A DNA stretch of 28,719 nucleotides from an uncultured Gemmatimonadota bacterium (GTDB lineage: Bacteria > Gemmatimonadota > Gemmatimonadetes > Gemmatimonadales > GWC2-71-9): the NCBI GenBank assembly GCA_937961295.1, contig CALGOK010000223.1, positions 1-28,719 on the forward strand. Reading direction: 5' to 3'. A program made the translations under genes and the position numbers. Each line of letters begins with the position of its first letter. Position 1 is the stretch's first letter. Positions 8,157 to 15,127 of the stretch are shown one piece after another. The notes under the pieces are model-generated. The model saw only the letters and a list, made by a program, of their open reading frames with translations. It did no database searches and was not told the DNA's origin.

Positions 8157-8434
8157 AGTCCCATGGTCTCCCGGCGCCAGCGCGCGAAGCGGATCACGTC
8201 GTCGGCGGGCGGCACCGCGTCCTCGTGCCCGTAGGCGGTGTACATCCGCCAGCGAAGGTAGGCCGGGTCGGGAAGCGGCAGGAACGGCGGTCGCCGCCAC
8301 CAGCCGCGGCGACGGAACGCCCACGCGGTGCCGAGGAGGTCGAGCGCCAGGCGCGGCGCGACCGCGGCCCGCAGCGCGAGCCGCCCGGCAAGCCGGCCCC
8401 AGGAACCGCGGTAGCGAGGGTCGAGATCGGGCAC
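8153..8434 (-). CDS. Conserved-looking 93-aa basic protein of unknown function
   Basis: The first gene of the NDH-2/queG operon encodes a 93-aa Arg/Trp-rich protein with a mildly hydrophobic centre and a run of aromatic/Pro residues (PPFLPLPDPAYLRWRMYTAYG). It has no Cys pair, signal peptide or clear transmembrane helix. The GTG start at 8434 lies 6 nt after a TAGCTT -10 box, and the stop overlaps the NDH-2 GTG, so it is translationally linked to the dehydrogenase. A peripheral membrane or NDH-2-associated role would fit the position, but this is inference. Confidence 0.75.
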   Translation of the reverse strand: MPDLDPRYRGSWGRLAGRLALRAAVAPRLALDLLGTAWAFRRRGWWRRPPFLPLPDPAYLRWRMYTAYGHEDAVPPADDVIRFARWRRETMGL

Positions 8435-8440
8435 GGGTGG

Positions 8441-8446
8441 AAGCTA
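8441..8446 (-). promoter_or_regulatory. -10 box (TAGCTT) for the five-gene operon
   Basis: On the minus strand TAGCTT (8446 to 8441) is followed by CCACCC and then the GTG at 8434. The hexamer and the 6-nt spacing are identical to those before the PAP2 gene, again implying a leaderless transcript. Confidence 0.5.
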
Positions 8447-8459
8447 ACGGAGGACCTGT

Positions 8460-8544
8460 CACCCCGAGGGAGCGCAGCAACCGAGGGGGCGGAGGCCGGC
8501 TGCTGCGAGTGCTGGCTTGCGCCCCCTCGCTGCGCTCGGGGTGG
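8460..8544. repeat. REP-like long hairpin between divergent promoters
   Basis: The left arm 8460-8490 contains CACCCCGAG, GCGCAGC and GAGGGGGC. The right arm 8520-8544 contains GCCCCCTC, GCTGCGC and CTCGGGGTG, the exact complements in reverse order, with small bulges on the left. The apex is about 29 nt. It lies between the divergent operons at 8434 and 8576, so it is not placed as a normal terminator. It resembles the abundant interspersed CACCCCGAG-type repeats seen in several high-GC phyla. Confidence 0.65.
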
Positions 8545-8561
8545 CAGCCCTCCTCCTCCCG

Positions 8562-8567
8562 TATATT
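8562..8567 (+). promoter_or_regulatory. -10 box (TATATT) for the PLP enzyme operon
   Basis: TATATT is the best -10 match in the window and ends 8 nt before the ATG at 8576. It is an A/T island in a very GC-rich surround. No -35 hexamer is evident because the REP-like hairpin occupies that position. A near-leaderless mRNA is predicted. Confidence 0.6.
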
Positions 8568-8575
8568 GCCCCCTC

Positions 8576-9721
8576 ATGACGGTCCATCCGCCATCCCTGC
8601 CGCATCCGCTGGCCGCCTGGCGCGAGGAGTTCGCGGTGTTCCGGCACGCGACCTACCTCAACTCGTGCTCGCTCGGCGCGCTGTCGCGCGCGTCGCGGGC
8701 GCGGATCGCACGGCACCTCGACGAATGGGAGGAGCGTGGCGCCGCCAACTGGTACGACCGGTGGTGGGCGATGCTCGTCGAGCTCCGCACCCGCTACGCG
8801 CAGCTGATCGGCGGGCGGCCCGACGAGATCGCCCTGCACCCGTCGGTGTCGAGCATCCTCGGTGTCGTGGCCGGCGCGGTCGATCACCGCCATCGCCCGC
8901 GCGTGGTCACCACCGCGCTCGACTTCCCCACCGTGCCGTATCAGTGGCACAACCGCGACGTCGACCTCGTGGTGCTGCCGAGCGACGACGGCGTGACGGT
9001 CCCGGTGGAGGCGTTCGCCGACGCGATCGACGGGCGCACCGCGCTGGTCGCGACGAGCCACGTCTACTTCACCTCCGGCGCGATCCAGGACGTGCGCGCG
9101 ATCGCCGACGTGGCGCGGCAGCGCGGCGCGCTCACCTTCATCGACGGCTACCACGGCGCCGGGCAGCTGCCGGTGCAGGTGGACAAGCTGGGCGCCGACT
9201 TCTACTGCAGCGGCGGGCTCAAGTGGCTCCTCGGCGGCACCGGGGTGTGCTTCCTCTGGGCGCGCGCGGACACCACGGCGTCGCTCCACTCGAACGTGAC
9301 CGGCTGGTTCGGGCACCGCGAGCAGTTCCGGTTCGACCCGTCGAGCTACGTGCCGCACGATGACGCCCGCCGCTTCGAGACCGGCACGCCGCCGCTCCTC
9401 CCGGTCTGTGCCCAGCTCGGCGGGCTCGACGTCCTCGAGGCCGCCGGCGCGCAGGCGATCCGTGCGGTGACCAGCGCGCTCGCCGAGGACCTGATCGAGC
9501 AGGCGCGCGAGCACGGCCTCCAGCCGAAGGTGGCGTCGCGGCCGCTCGAGCGGAGCGGCATCGTGATGCTGCCGAGCGACGACCCGGCGCGCGACGTGGC
9601 GCGCCTGGCGGAGCGGGGGTACGTGGTCGACGCGCGGCCCGGGCACGTCCGGGTCTCGCCCTACTTCTACAACGTCGCGGAGGATCACCGCGGCATGCTG
9701 GAGGCGTTCCTCGATGGCTGA
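8576..9721 (+). CDS. Class-V aminotransferase/kynureninase-like PLP enzyme
   Basis: The 381-aa PLP enzyme has the class-V layout: YLNSCSLGALSR at the substrate end, TTALDFPTVPYQW, SHVYFTSG, LTFIDGYHGAGQLPVQV with the ring-contacting Asp at about residue 190, and YCSGGLKWLLGGTG with the Schiff-base Lys at about 216. These fit the kynureninase/cysteine-desulfurase/isopenicillin-N-epimerase group. There is no conserved Cys loop of a typical sulfur-transferring desulfurase, so a lyase or aminotransferase role on an amino acid is more likely. It is the first gene of a three-gene operon; its stop overlaps the LOG-family start by 8 bp (ATGGCTGA). Confidence 0.85.
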   Translation: MTVHPPSLPHPLAAWREEFAVFRHATYLNSCSLGALSRASRARIARHLDEWEERGAANWYDRWWAMLVELRTRYAQLIGGRPDEIALHPSVSSILGVVAGAVDHRHRPRVVTTALDFPTVPYQWHNRDVDLVVLPSDDGVTVPVEAFADAIDGRTALVATSHVYFTSGAIQDVRAIADVARQRGALTFIDGYHGAGQLPVQVDKLGADFYCSGGLKWLLGGTGVCFLWARADTTASLHSNVTGWFGHREQFRFDPSSYVPHDDARRFETGTPPLLPVCAQLGGLDVLEAAGAQAIRAVTSALAEDLIEQAREHGLQPKVASRPLERSGIVMLPSDDPARDVARLAERGYVVDARPGHVRVSPYFYNVAEDHRGMLEAFLDG

Positions 9722-10466
9722 GCACAGCGGCGACTTCCCCGCCACCTCGCGCAAGGGCACTCCCACCGAGGACGAGAAGCTCCTCAACGAGCCGGTCGAT
9801 GCGGAGACGGTGCGCATCCGCCGCAACTCCGATTCGTGGCGCGTGCTCCGGATCATGGGCGAGTTCACCTGGGGGTTCGAGAACCTGCAGGACGTGGCCG
9901 GCGGGGTGTCGATCTTCGGCTCGGCGCGCACCCGTCCCGACCAGCCGATGTACCAGGCGGCGGTCGAGACCGCGGCGCTGTTCGCCAAGGCCGGCATCCC
10001 GGTGATCACCGGCGGCGGGCCCGGCATCATGGAGGCGGCCAACAAGGGCGCCTTCGAGGCGGGTGGCCTCTCGATCGGCTGCAACATCGAGCTGCCGCAC
10101 GAGCAGCACAACAATCCGTACCTCACCCGCTCGCTCGACTTCAAGTTCTTCTTCGTCCGCAAGACGATGTTCGTGAAGTACGCGGTGGGGTTCGTGGTCT
10201 TCCCCGGCGGCTTCGGCACCCTTGACGAGGTGTTCGAGGCGCTCACGCTGATCCAGACCGGCAAGGTGACCGGCTTCCCCGTGGTGCTGTTCGGCACCGA
10301 GTACTGGAGCGGCCTGATGGAGTGGATCCGTGCGCGCCTGCTCGAGGAGGGGATGATCTCGCCCGGCGACGAGCACCTGCTCACGGTGACCGACGATCCG
10401 CACGAGGTGGTGCGGATCATCAACGACTGCCGGCGGCGGCTGCGGATCACGCAAGTGGAGCCCTGA
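9714..10466 (+). CDS. LOG-family (TIGR00730-type) Rossmann-fold protein
   Basis: The 250-aa protein carries the two signatures of the LOG/'lysine decarboxylase-like' family: GGGPGIMEAANKG (about 100-112) and PGGFGTLDE (about 164-172). Together these form the nucleotide-monophosphate phosphoribohydrolase site. Characterised members hydrolyse cytokinin or purine 5'-monophosphates to the base and ribose phosphate. It has a roughly 45-residue N-terminal extension before the Rossmann core. Translation is probably coupled to the preceding PLP enzyme through the 8-bp overlap, and the MFS gene follows 3 bp downstream. Confidence 0.9.
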   Translation: MAEHSGDFPATSRKGTPTEDEKLLNEPVDAETVRIRRNSDSWRVLRIMGEFTWGFENLQDVAGGVSIFGSARTRPDQPMYQAAVETAALFAKAGIPVITGGGPGIMEAANKGAFEAGGLSIGCNIELPHEQHNNPYLTRSLDFKFFFVRKTMFVKYAVGFVVFPGGFGTLDEVFEALTLIQTGKVTGFPVVLFGTEYWSGLMEWIRARLLEEGMISPGDEHLLTVTDDPHEVVRIINDCRRRLRITQVEP

Positions 10467-10469
10467 CCG

Positions 10470-11981
10470 GTGGCGGAGCCGGCGACGGACGGCGCGGCGC
10501 AGGCGCGGCGGAGGGCGTGGTGGGCACTCGCACTGCTGGCGTTCATCAACCTGCTCAACTACCTCGATCGCAACGTCATCTTCGCGCTGTTCGAGCCGAT
10601 CAAGGCGGAACTGAGCCTGAGCGACGCCCAGCTCGGCTGGCTCGGCTCGGCATACATCCTGGTCTTCTCGCTGGCGGCGCTGCCGTTCGGCGTGCTCTCC
10701 GACGTCAAGAGCCGCAAGGGCGTCATCGCCGGCGGGGTGGCGGTGTGGAGCCTGTTCACGGCGCTGAGCGGCCTCGTGCGCAACTTCGGCCAGCTGTTCT
10801 TCTGCCGCGCCGCGGTGGGGGTGGGCGAGGCCGCCTACGGGCCGGCCGCCAACTCGATGACCGCCGACTACTTCCCCGGCAAGGACCGCGCGATCGCGAT
10901 GGGGATCCTTGCCGCCGGGATCCCGCTCGGCGGCGTGCTCGGCCTGCTGCTCGGCGGCTGGCTGGAGCAGATCTACGGCTGGCGGGTGGCATTCATGGCG
11001 GTGGGCCTCCCCGGCTTCCTCTGCGCCGCGCTGGTCTCCCGGCTCCGCGACCCGACCCGGGTCGAGGCGCCGCTGACGGTCCGCGGCACGCTGCGCGACC
11101 TCGAGATCGGCGTGCGCAACTTCGCGCGGGTGTTCGCGGAGTCGCTGCTGTTCATGATGATTGGGCTGGTGGCGGCCGGGGTGTCGTCGTTCCACTACGG
11201 CGCCGACAGCGCGGCGGACGTCGCGGTGTTCGCGGCGCTGATCGGCATCGGCATCGCGCTCAACATCTGGCGCTGGGTCCGCCTGGTCGAGCACGGCCAA
11301 CGGAGCGAGACGCCGTGGACGCGGGAGATGGAGGGCGCGGTCGACGAGCTGATGCGCGCCATGCGGGTGGTGCTCGCCACGCCCACGCTGGTGTTCATGT
11401 TCGCCTCCGGGGCGCTGATCTCGTTCGGCCTCAACGGCCTGGTGGGGTGGGGACCGACCTTCATGACCCGCACCTTCGACCTCAGCGCCGGCGCGAGCGC
11501 GGCCCTACTCGGCAAGTGGGGGCTGGTGGCCGGGGTGAGCGGCGCGCTGGTGGGCGGCGTGGTCGCCGACTGGCTCGGCCGCTACACCGCACGGGCACGG
11601 GTCATCACCGTGGCACTCGGGCTGCTGTTCGGCGGGCCGCTGGCCATCTGGCTGCTCACAGTGCGCGACCTCGACCTGTTCGTGCCGCTCTTTGCGCTCG
11701 CCTTCTTCCTGCTGTCGTGGTACCACGGTCCGCTCACCGCGGTCATCTTCGACGTGGTCCCCGCGCGGATCGGCGCCACCGTGAGCGGGGCCTACCTGCT
11801 GTTCATCCACCTCGCCGGCGACGCCATCGCGTTCCCGCTGGTCGGTACCCTCTCCGACCGGATCGGCCTCGCCAACGCGGTCATGGTGCTGCCGATCATG
11901 GCGCTCATCGGCGGCGTGGTGATGCTCGGCGCGCTGCGCACCGTGGTGCGCGACATGGGGCGCGTGAATCGTGACGGGTGA
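10470..11981 (+). CDS. Spinster-like major facilitator superfamily transporter
   Basis: The 503-aa inner-membrane protein has about 12 transmembrane segments and the Spinster-type N-terminus FINLLNYLDRNVIFALFEPI. It also has the MFS loop GVLSDVKSRKG and the GEAAYGPAANSMTADYFP segment typical of Spns relatives. A hydrophilic central loop near residues 190-300 separates the two six-helix halves. Substrates in this family range from sphingolipids to carboxylates, so the cargo is unknown. The GTG start lies 3 bp after the LOG stop, indicating one transcript. The last codons (ending Arg-Asp-Gly) and the TGA stop lie inside the heptad repeat at 11971-12012. Confidence 0.9.
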   Translation: MAEPATDGAAQARRRAWWALALLAFINLLNYLDRNVIFALFEPIKAELSLSDAQLGWLGSAYILVFSLAALPFGVLSDVKSRKGVIAGGVAVWSLFTALSGLVRNFGQLFFCRAAVGVGEAAYGPAANSMTADYFPGKDRAIAMGILAAGIPLGGVLGLLLGGWLEQIYGWRVAFMAVGLPGFLCAALVSRLRDPTRVEAPLTVRGTLRDLEIGVRNFARVFAESLLFMMIGLVAAGVSSFHYGADSAADVAVFAALIGIGIALNIWRWVRLVEHGQRSETPWTREMEGAVDELMRAMRVVLATPTLVFMFASGALISFGLNGLVGWGPTFMTRTFDLSAGASAALLGKWGLVAGVSGALVGGVVADWLGRYTARARVITVALGLLFGGPLAIWLLTVRDLDLFVPLFALAFFLLSWYHGPLTAVIFDVVPARIGATVSGAYLLFIHLAGDAIAFPLVGTLSDRIGLANAVMVLPIMALIGGVVMLGALRTVVRDMGRVNRDG

Positions 11982-12144
11982 CGGGCAACGGGTAACGGGT
12001 GACGGGGGACGGGGACGACCGAACCGGCTGACTCGTACGTTGGAGGTCGTCCGCTGCCGCGCCGCGAGCGGCGCGGCCGATCGGTGAGTGCATCCTGAGC
12101 CGCTCACCGCGATTCCCCGTCCCCCGTCCCCTGTCACCCGTCAC
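11971..12144. repeat. Heptad inverted-repeat element A (GTGACGG type)
   Basis: The left arm 11971-12012 is six in-phase 7-nt units: GTGACGG three times plus the variants GCAACGG, GTAACGG and GGGACGG. The right arm 12117-12144 is four in-phase units of the complement: CCGTCCC twice, CTGTCAC and CCGTCAC. The arms could pair across about 100 nt. The space between holds two further hairpins: a 10-bp stem (12056-12065 with 12068-12077) and CGGTGAG (12082-12088) with CTCACCG (12103-12109). The left arm contains the MFS stop codon. The right arm is one base different from that of element E over 28 nt. Confidence 0.85.
12056..12077. terminator. GC-rich 10-bp hairpin inside element A
   Basis: GCCGCGCCGC (12056-12065) and GCGGCGCGGC (12068-12077) are exact complements, so the tip of the stem must open. 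There is no T-tract. The position, 75 bp after the MFS stop and before the next gene's promoter, suggests an end-of-transcript or RNA-protecting structure. Confidence 0.4.
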
Positions 12145-12176
12145 CGGCAGTCGCTGCGCCCCGGCTCCTGCAGGGG

Positions 12177-12182
12177 TAGTTT
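12177..12182 (+). promoter_or_regulatory. Possible -10 box (TAGTTT) of the malic enzyme gene
   Basis: TAGTTT fits TANNNT and lies 36 bp before the ATG at 12219. Unlike most genes here this one has a normal leader with GGAG at 12210-12213, 5 nt before the start. No convincing -35 box is seen. Confidence 0.3.
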
Positions 12183-12218
12183 TCCGGGCACCCCGAGACC
12201 GATTCGCCCGGAGCACTG

Positions 12219-13847
12219 ATGGAGCTCGATCCGCCGCTGCGCGGCCATGACCTGCTGCAGCACCCCCGCCACAATCGCGAGATGGCGTTCACCGACGCCG
12301 AGCGCGAGGCGATGGGGCTGCGCGGCCTGCTGCCGCCGCGGGTGGTCACCCTCGAGGAGCAGGTCCAGCGCTCGCTCGCGCACCTCGAGCGCAAGCCCAC
12401 GCCCCTGGACAAGTACATCTACCTCACCGGGTTGCTGGACCGGAACGAGACGCTGTTCTACCGCACCGTGCTCGACCACATCGCCGAGCTGATGCCGATC
12501 ATCTACACGCCGACGGTGGGCGAGGCGTGCCAGCGCTGGGGCGAGATCTTCCGCCGCCACCGCGGCCTCTACGTCACCGCGCAGGATCGCGGCCGGGTGC
12601 GCGAGGTGCTCGCCAACTGGCCGGTGCGCGACGTGGAGGTGATCGTGGTCACCGATGGCGAGCGGATCCTCGGCCTCGGCGACCTCGGCGCGCAGGGGAT
12701 GGGCATCCCGATCGGCAAGCTGGCGCTCTACACCGCCTGCGCCGGCATCGACCCGGCGCGCTGCCTGCCGGTCACCATCGACGTCGGCACCGAGAACGAC
12801 GAGCTTCGGCAGTCGCCGTTCTATCCCGGCCTCGACCGCCGCCGGGTCCGCGGCCACGCCTACGAGGAGCTGGTGGCAGAGTTCGTCGAGGCCGTGGCCG
12901 AGACCTTCCCGCGTGCGCTGCTGCAGTGGGAGGACTTCGCCACCGAGAACGCGTTCCGCATCCTCGCGGCCCACCGCGACCGGCTCCGGTCGTTCAACGA
13001 CGACATCCAGGGCACCGCCGGCGTCACGCTCGCCGGGCTGCACGCCGCGTCGCGCGCGACCGGCCGGCCGCTCCGCGAGCAGCAGCTCCTCTTCCTTGGC
13101 GCCGGCTCGGCCGCCACGGGGATCGCCGAGCTGATCGTCTCGGCGATGGTCAGCGAGGGAGTGTCCGAGGCCGCGGCCCGGCGGCGCTGCTGGTTCGTCG
13201 ACTCGAAGGGCCTGGTGGTCGCGAGCCGCGATGACCTGGCAGAGCACAAGCGACCGTTCGCGCACGAGCACGAGCCGGTGGCGACGCTCGCCGAGGCGGT
13301 CCGCGCACTCCGCCCCACCGCGCTGATCGGCGTGGCGGCGCAGCCCAAGGCGTTCACCGAGGAGATCCTCCGCGCGTTCGCCGAGCAGGAGCCGTCGCCG
13401 ATCGTGTTCGCGCTCTCCAACCCCACGTCCAAGGCGGAGTGCACCGCGGAGGAGGCGTACCGCTGGACCGAGGGGCGCGCGCTCTTCGCCAGCGGCTCAC
13501 CGCAGGGGCCGGTGCCGCTGCGCGGCCGCACCGTGCTGCCGCGCCAGGCCAACAACGTCTACGTCTTCCCGGGACTCGGCCTCGGGGTCGTCGCCACGCA
13601 GGCCACCCGGGTGACCGACACCATGTTCCTTGCCGCCGCGCGCACCCTGGCCGACACCGTGACCGAGGCCGACCTCGCCCAGGGCGCCCTCTTCCCGCCG
13701 CTGGAGCGGATCCGTGACGTGTCGGTGCGGATCGCCGGCGCCGTCGCGCGGGTGGCCATCACCGAGGGACTCGCCACGGCGGAAGTGCCGGAGGACGGGC
13801 TGGAACCGTGGCTTGCCGACCGGATGTACCGACCGGCATATCGATGA
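12219..13847 (+). CDS. maeA: NAD-type malic enzyme (malate dehydrogenase, oxaloacetate-decarboxylating)
   Basis: The 542-aa protein is a full-length large-subunit-type malic enzyme, which converts malate to pyruvate, CO2 and reduced cofactor. Visible motifs are GLLPPRVVTLEEQ, MPIIYTPTVGEACQRWGEIF with the catalytic Tyr, VVTDGERILGLGDLGAQGMGIPIGKL, VTIDVGTENDELRQSPFYPG, WEDFATENAF and FNDDIQGTAGVTLAG with the metal-binding acids. The nucleotide fold is FLGAGSAATGIAEL, and the C-terminus has PIVFALSNPTSKAECTAEEAY and GLGLGVVATQA. GGAG sits 5 nt before the chosen ATG. The cofactor preference (NAD or NADP) is inferred from overall similarity to the SfcA/MaeA form and is not proven. A one-armed heptad array follows the stop directly. 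Confidence 0.93.
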   Translation: MELDPPLRGHDLLQHPRHNREMAFTDAEREAMGLRGLLPPRVVTLEEQVQRSLAHLERKPTPLDKYIYLTGLLDRNETLFYRTVLDHIAELMPIIYTPTVGEACQRWGEIFRRHRGLYVTAQDRGRVREVLANWPVRDVEVIVVTDGERILGLGDLGAQGMGIPIGKLALYTACAGIDPARCLPVTIDVGTENDELRQSPFYPGLDRRRVRGHAYEELVAEFVEAVAETFPRALLQWEDFATENAFRILAAHRDRLRSFNDDIQGTAGVTLAGLHAASRATGRPLREQQLLFLGAGSAATGIAELIVSAMVSEGVSEAAARRRCWFVDSKGLVVASRDDLAEHKRPFAHEHEPVATLAEAVRALRPTALIGVAAQPKAFTEEILRAFAEQEPSPIVFALSNPTSKAECTAEEAYRWTEGRALFASGSPQGPVPLRGRTVLPRQANNVYVFPGLGLGVVATQATRVTDTMFLAAARTLADTVTEADLAQGALFPPLERIRDVSVRIAGAVARVAITEGLATAEVPEDGLEPWLADRMYRPAYR

Positions 13848-13849
13848 CG

Positions 13850-13884
13850 GCGAGGAGCGACGGGCGAAGGGCGAGGCGCGAGGG
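13850..13884 (+). repeat. Heptad array B (GCGAAGG type), single arm
   Basis: Five in-phase 7-nt units start 3 bp after the malic enzyme stop: GCGAGGA, GCGACGG, GCGAAGG, GCGAGGC and GCGAGGG. The units match the GCGAGGG/GCGAAGG units of element D, but I find no complementary arm in the remaining 78 bp before the next start codon. It may be a decayed or half element. Confidence 0.65.
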
Positions 13885-13962
13885 ACGCGACCACACACCA
13901 GCAATCCGCGAGCAGCCGGGGCGGTCCCGTCCAGGCTGCCCCCACCGAGGAGCAGGACCCGC

Positions 13963-15105
13963 ATGGATTTCCGACTGACCGAGGAGCAGGAACAGATCCG
14001 CGCCATGGTGCGCGACTTCGCCGCGAGCGAGATCGCGCCCCACGTGATGGAGTGGGACGAGGCACAGCACTTTCCGCTCGACGTGATGAAGCAGCTCGGC
14101 GAGCTCGGGCTGCTGGGCGCGATCTTCCCCGAGGAGTACGGCGGCGCCGGCCTCTCCTACGTGGACTACATCCACATCATCGAGGAGCTGGCCGCGGTGG
14201 AGTCGGGGATCGCCCTCGCCCTCGCCGCGCACAATTCGCTCGGCGCGGGGCACATCTACCTGGCCGGCAGCGAGGCGCAGCGCCAGCGCTGGCTGCCCAA
14301 GCTCACCAGCGGCGAGTGGATCGGCTGCTGGGCGCTCACCGAGCCGGGATCGGGCAGCGACGCCGCCGGCCTCCGCACCACGGCGGTGCGCGACGGCGAC
14401 CACTGGATCCTCAACGGCACGAAGAACTTCATCACCAATGCGAGCCACGCCCAGATCGCGGTGGTGCTGGCGGTGAGCGACCGCGAGGACAAGCGCCGCG
14501 GCGTCACCGCATTCGCGGTGGAGATGGACACCCCGGGGATCCGCGCCGGCAAGAAGGAGAACAAGCTCGGCATGCGCACCTCGGACACCGCCGAGCTGGT
14601 GCTCGAGGACTGCCGCGTGCCCCACGAGAACGTCCTCGGCGAGATCGGCCACGGCTTCATTGACGCGATGAAGGTGCTCGATGGCGGGCGCATCTCCATC
14701 GCGGCGCTCTCGCTCGGCATCGCGCGCGGCGCCTACGACGCGGCGCGGAAGTACGCCGCCGAGCGGCAGGCGTTCGGCAAGCCGATCGGCCACTTCCAGG
14801 CGATTCAGTTCATGCTCGCCGACATGGCCACCGAGATCGAGGCGGCACGCCTCCTGTCCTATCGCGCCGCCACGCTCAAGGATGCCGGCGAGCGCACTAC
14901 CACCATCTCGTCGATGGCCAAGCTCTATGCCTCCGAGGTGGCGGTGCGCGCCACCGAGAAGGGCGTCCAGATCTTCGGCGGCTACGGCTTCGTCAAGGAG
15001 TTCCCGGCGGAGAAGTTCTACCGCGACGTGAAGCTCTGCACCATCGGCGAGGGAACCAGCGAGATCCAGCGGATGGTGATCGCACGCGACCTGCTCGAGG
15101 GGTAG
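13963..15105 (+). CDS. Acyl-CoA dehydrogenase (short-chain type)
   Basis: The 380-aa flavoenzyme oxidises an acyl-CoA to the trans-2-enoyl-CoA and passes electrons to ETF. Family signatures are GLLGAIFPEEYGGAGLSYVDY, WALTEPGSGSDAAGL around the FAD/substrate site, ILNGTKNFITNA, KLGMRTSDTAELVLEDCRVP, RQAFGKPIGHFQAIQFMLADMA and FGGYGFVKEFPAEKFYRD. The catalytic base is the Glu of CTIGEGTSEIQR (about residue 363), as in butyryl/short-chain enzymes. The ATG 13963 is supported by GAGGAG and AGGA upstream and by homology beginning at MDFRLTEEQ. The substrate chain length is inferred only. Confidence 0.95.
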   Translation: MDFRLTEEQEQIRAMVRDFAASEIAPHVMEWDEAQHFPLDVMKQLGELGLLGAIFPEEYGGAGLSYVDYIHIIEELAAVESGIALALAAHNSLGAGHIYLAGSEAQRQRWLPKLTSGEWIGCWALTEPGSGSDAAGLRTTAVRDGDHWILNGTKNFITNASHAQIAVVLAVSDREDKRRGVTAFAVEMDTPGIRAGKKENKLGMRTSDTAELVLEDCRVPHENVLGEIGHGFIDAMKVLDGGRISIAALSLGIARGAYDAARKYAAERQAFGKPIGHFQAIQFMLADMATEIEAARLLSYRAATLKDAGERTTTISSMAKLYASEVAVRATEKGVQIFGGYGFVKEFPAEKFYRDVKLCTIGEGTSEIQRMVIARDLLEG

Positions 15106-15127
15106 GCTGCCCCGGGAGGGCGGCACG

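Noticed and set aside
8157..8480. N-terminal extension of NDH-2 to an upstream start
   Set aside because: The extension overlaps the 93-aa gene in another frame, crosses the -10 box and precedes an FAD motif that already starts properly from the GTG at 8156.
8459..10558. A 699-codon open frame on the minus strand opposite the PLP enzyme and LOG genes
   Set aside because: The plus strand has catalytic motifs of known families; the minus frame is compositionally a GC shadow and crosses the REP-like hairpin.
11971..12012. Heptad arrays as a CRISPR array or simple microsatellite
   Set aside because: Units are only 7 nt with no spacers, so not CRISPR. Paired complementary arms in register and unit variation make a plain slippage microsatellite an incomplete explanation.
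13885..13962. Search for the second arm of element B and for a promoter before the acyl-CoA dehydrogenase gene
   Set aside because: I found neither a complementary heptad arm nor a -10/-35 pair; only a short GCAGCC/GGCTGC hairpin is present, too weak to call.
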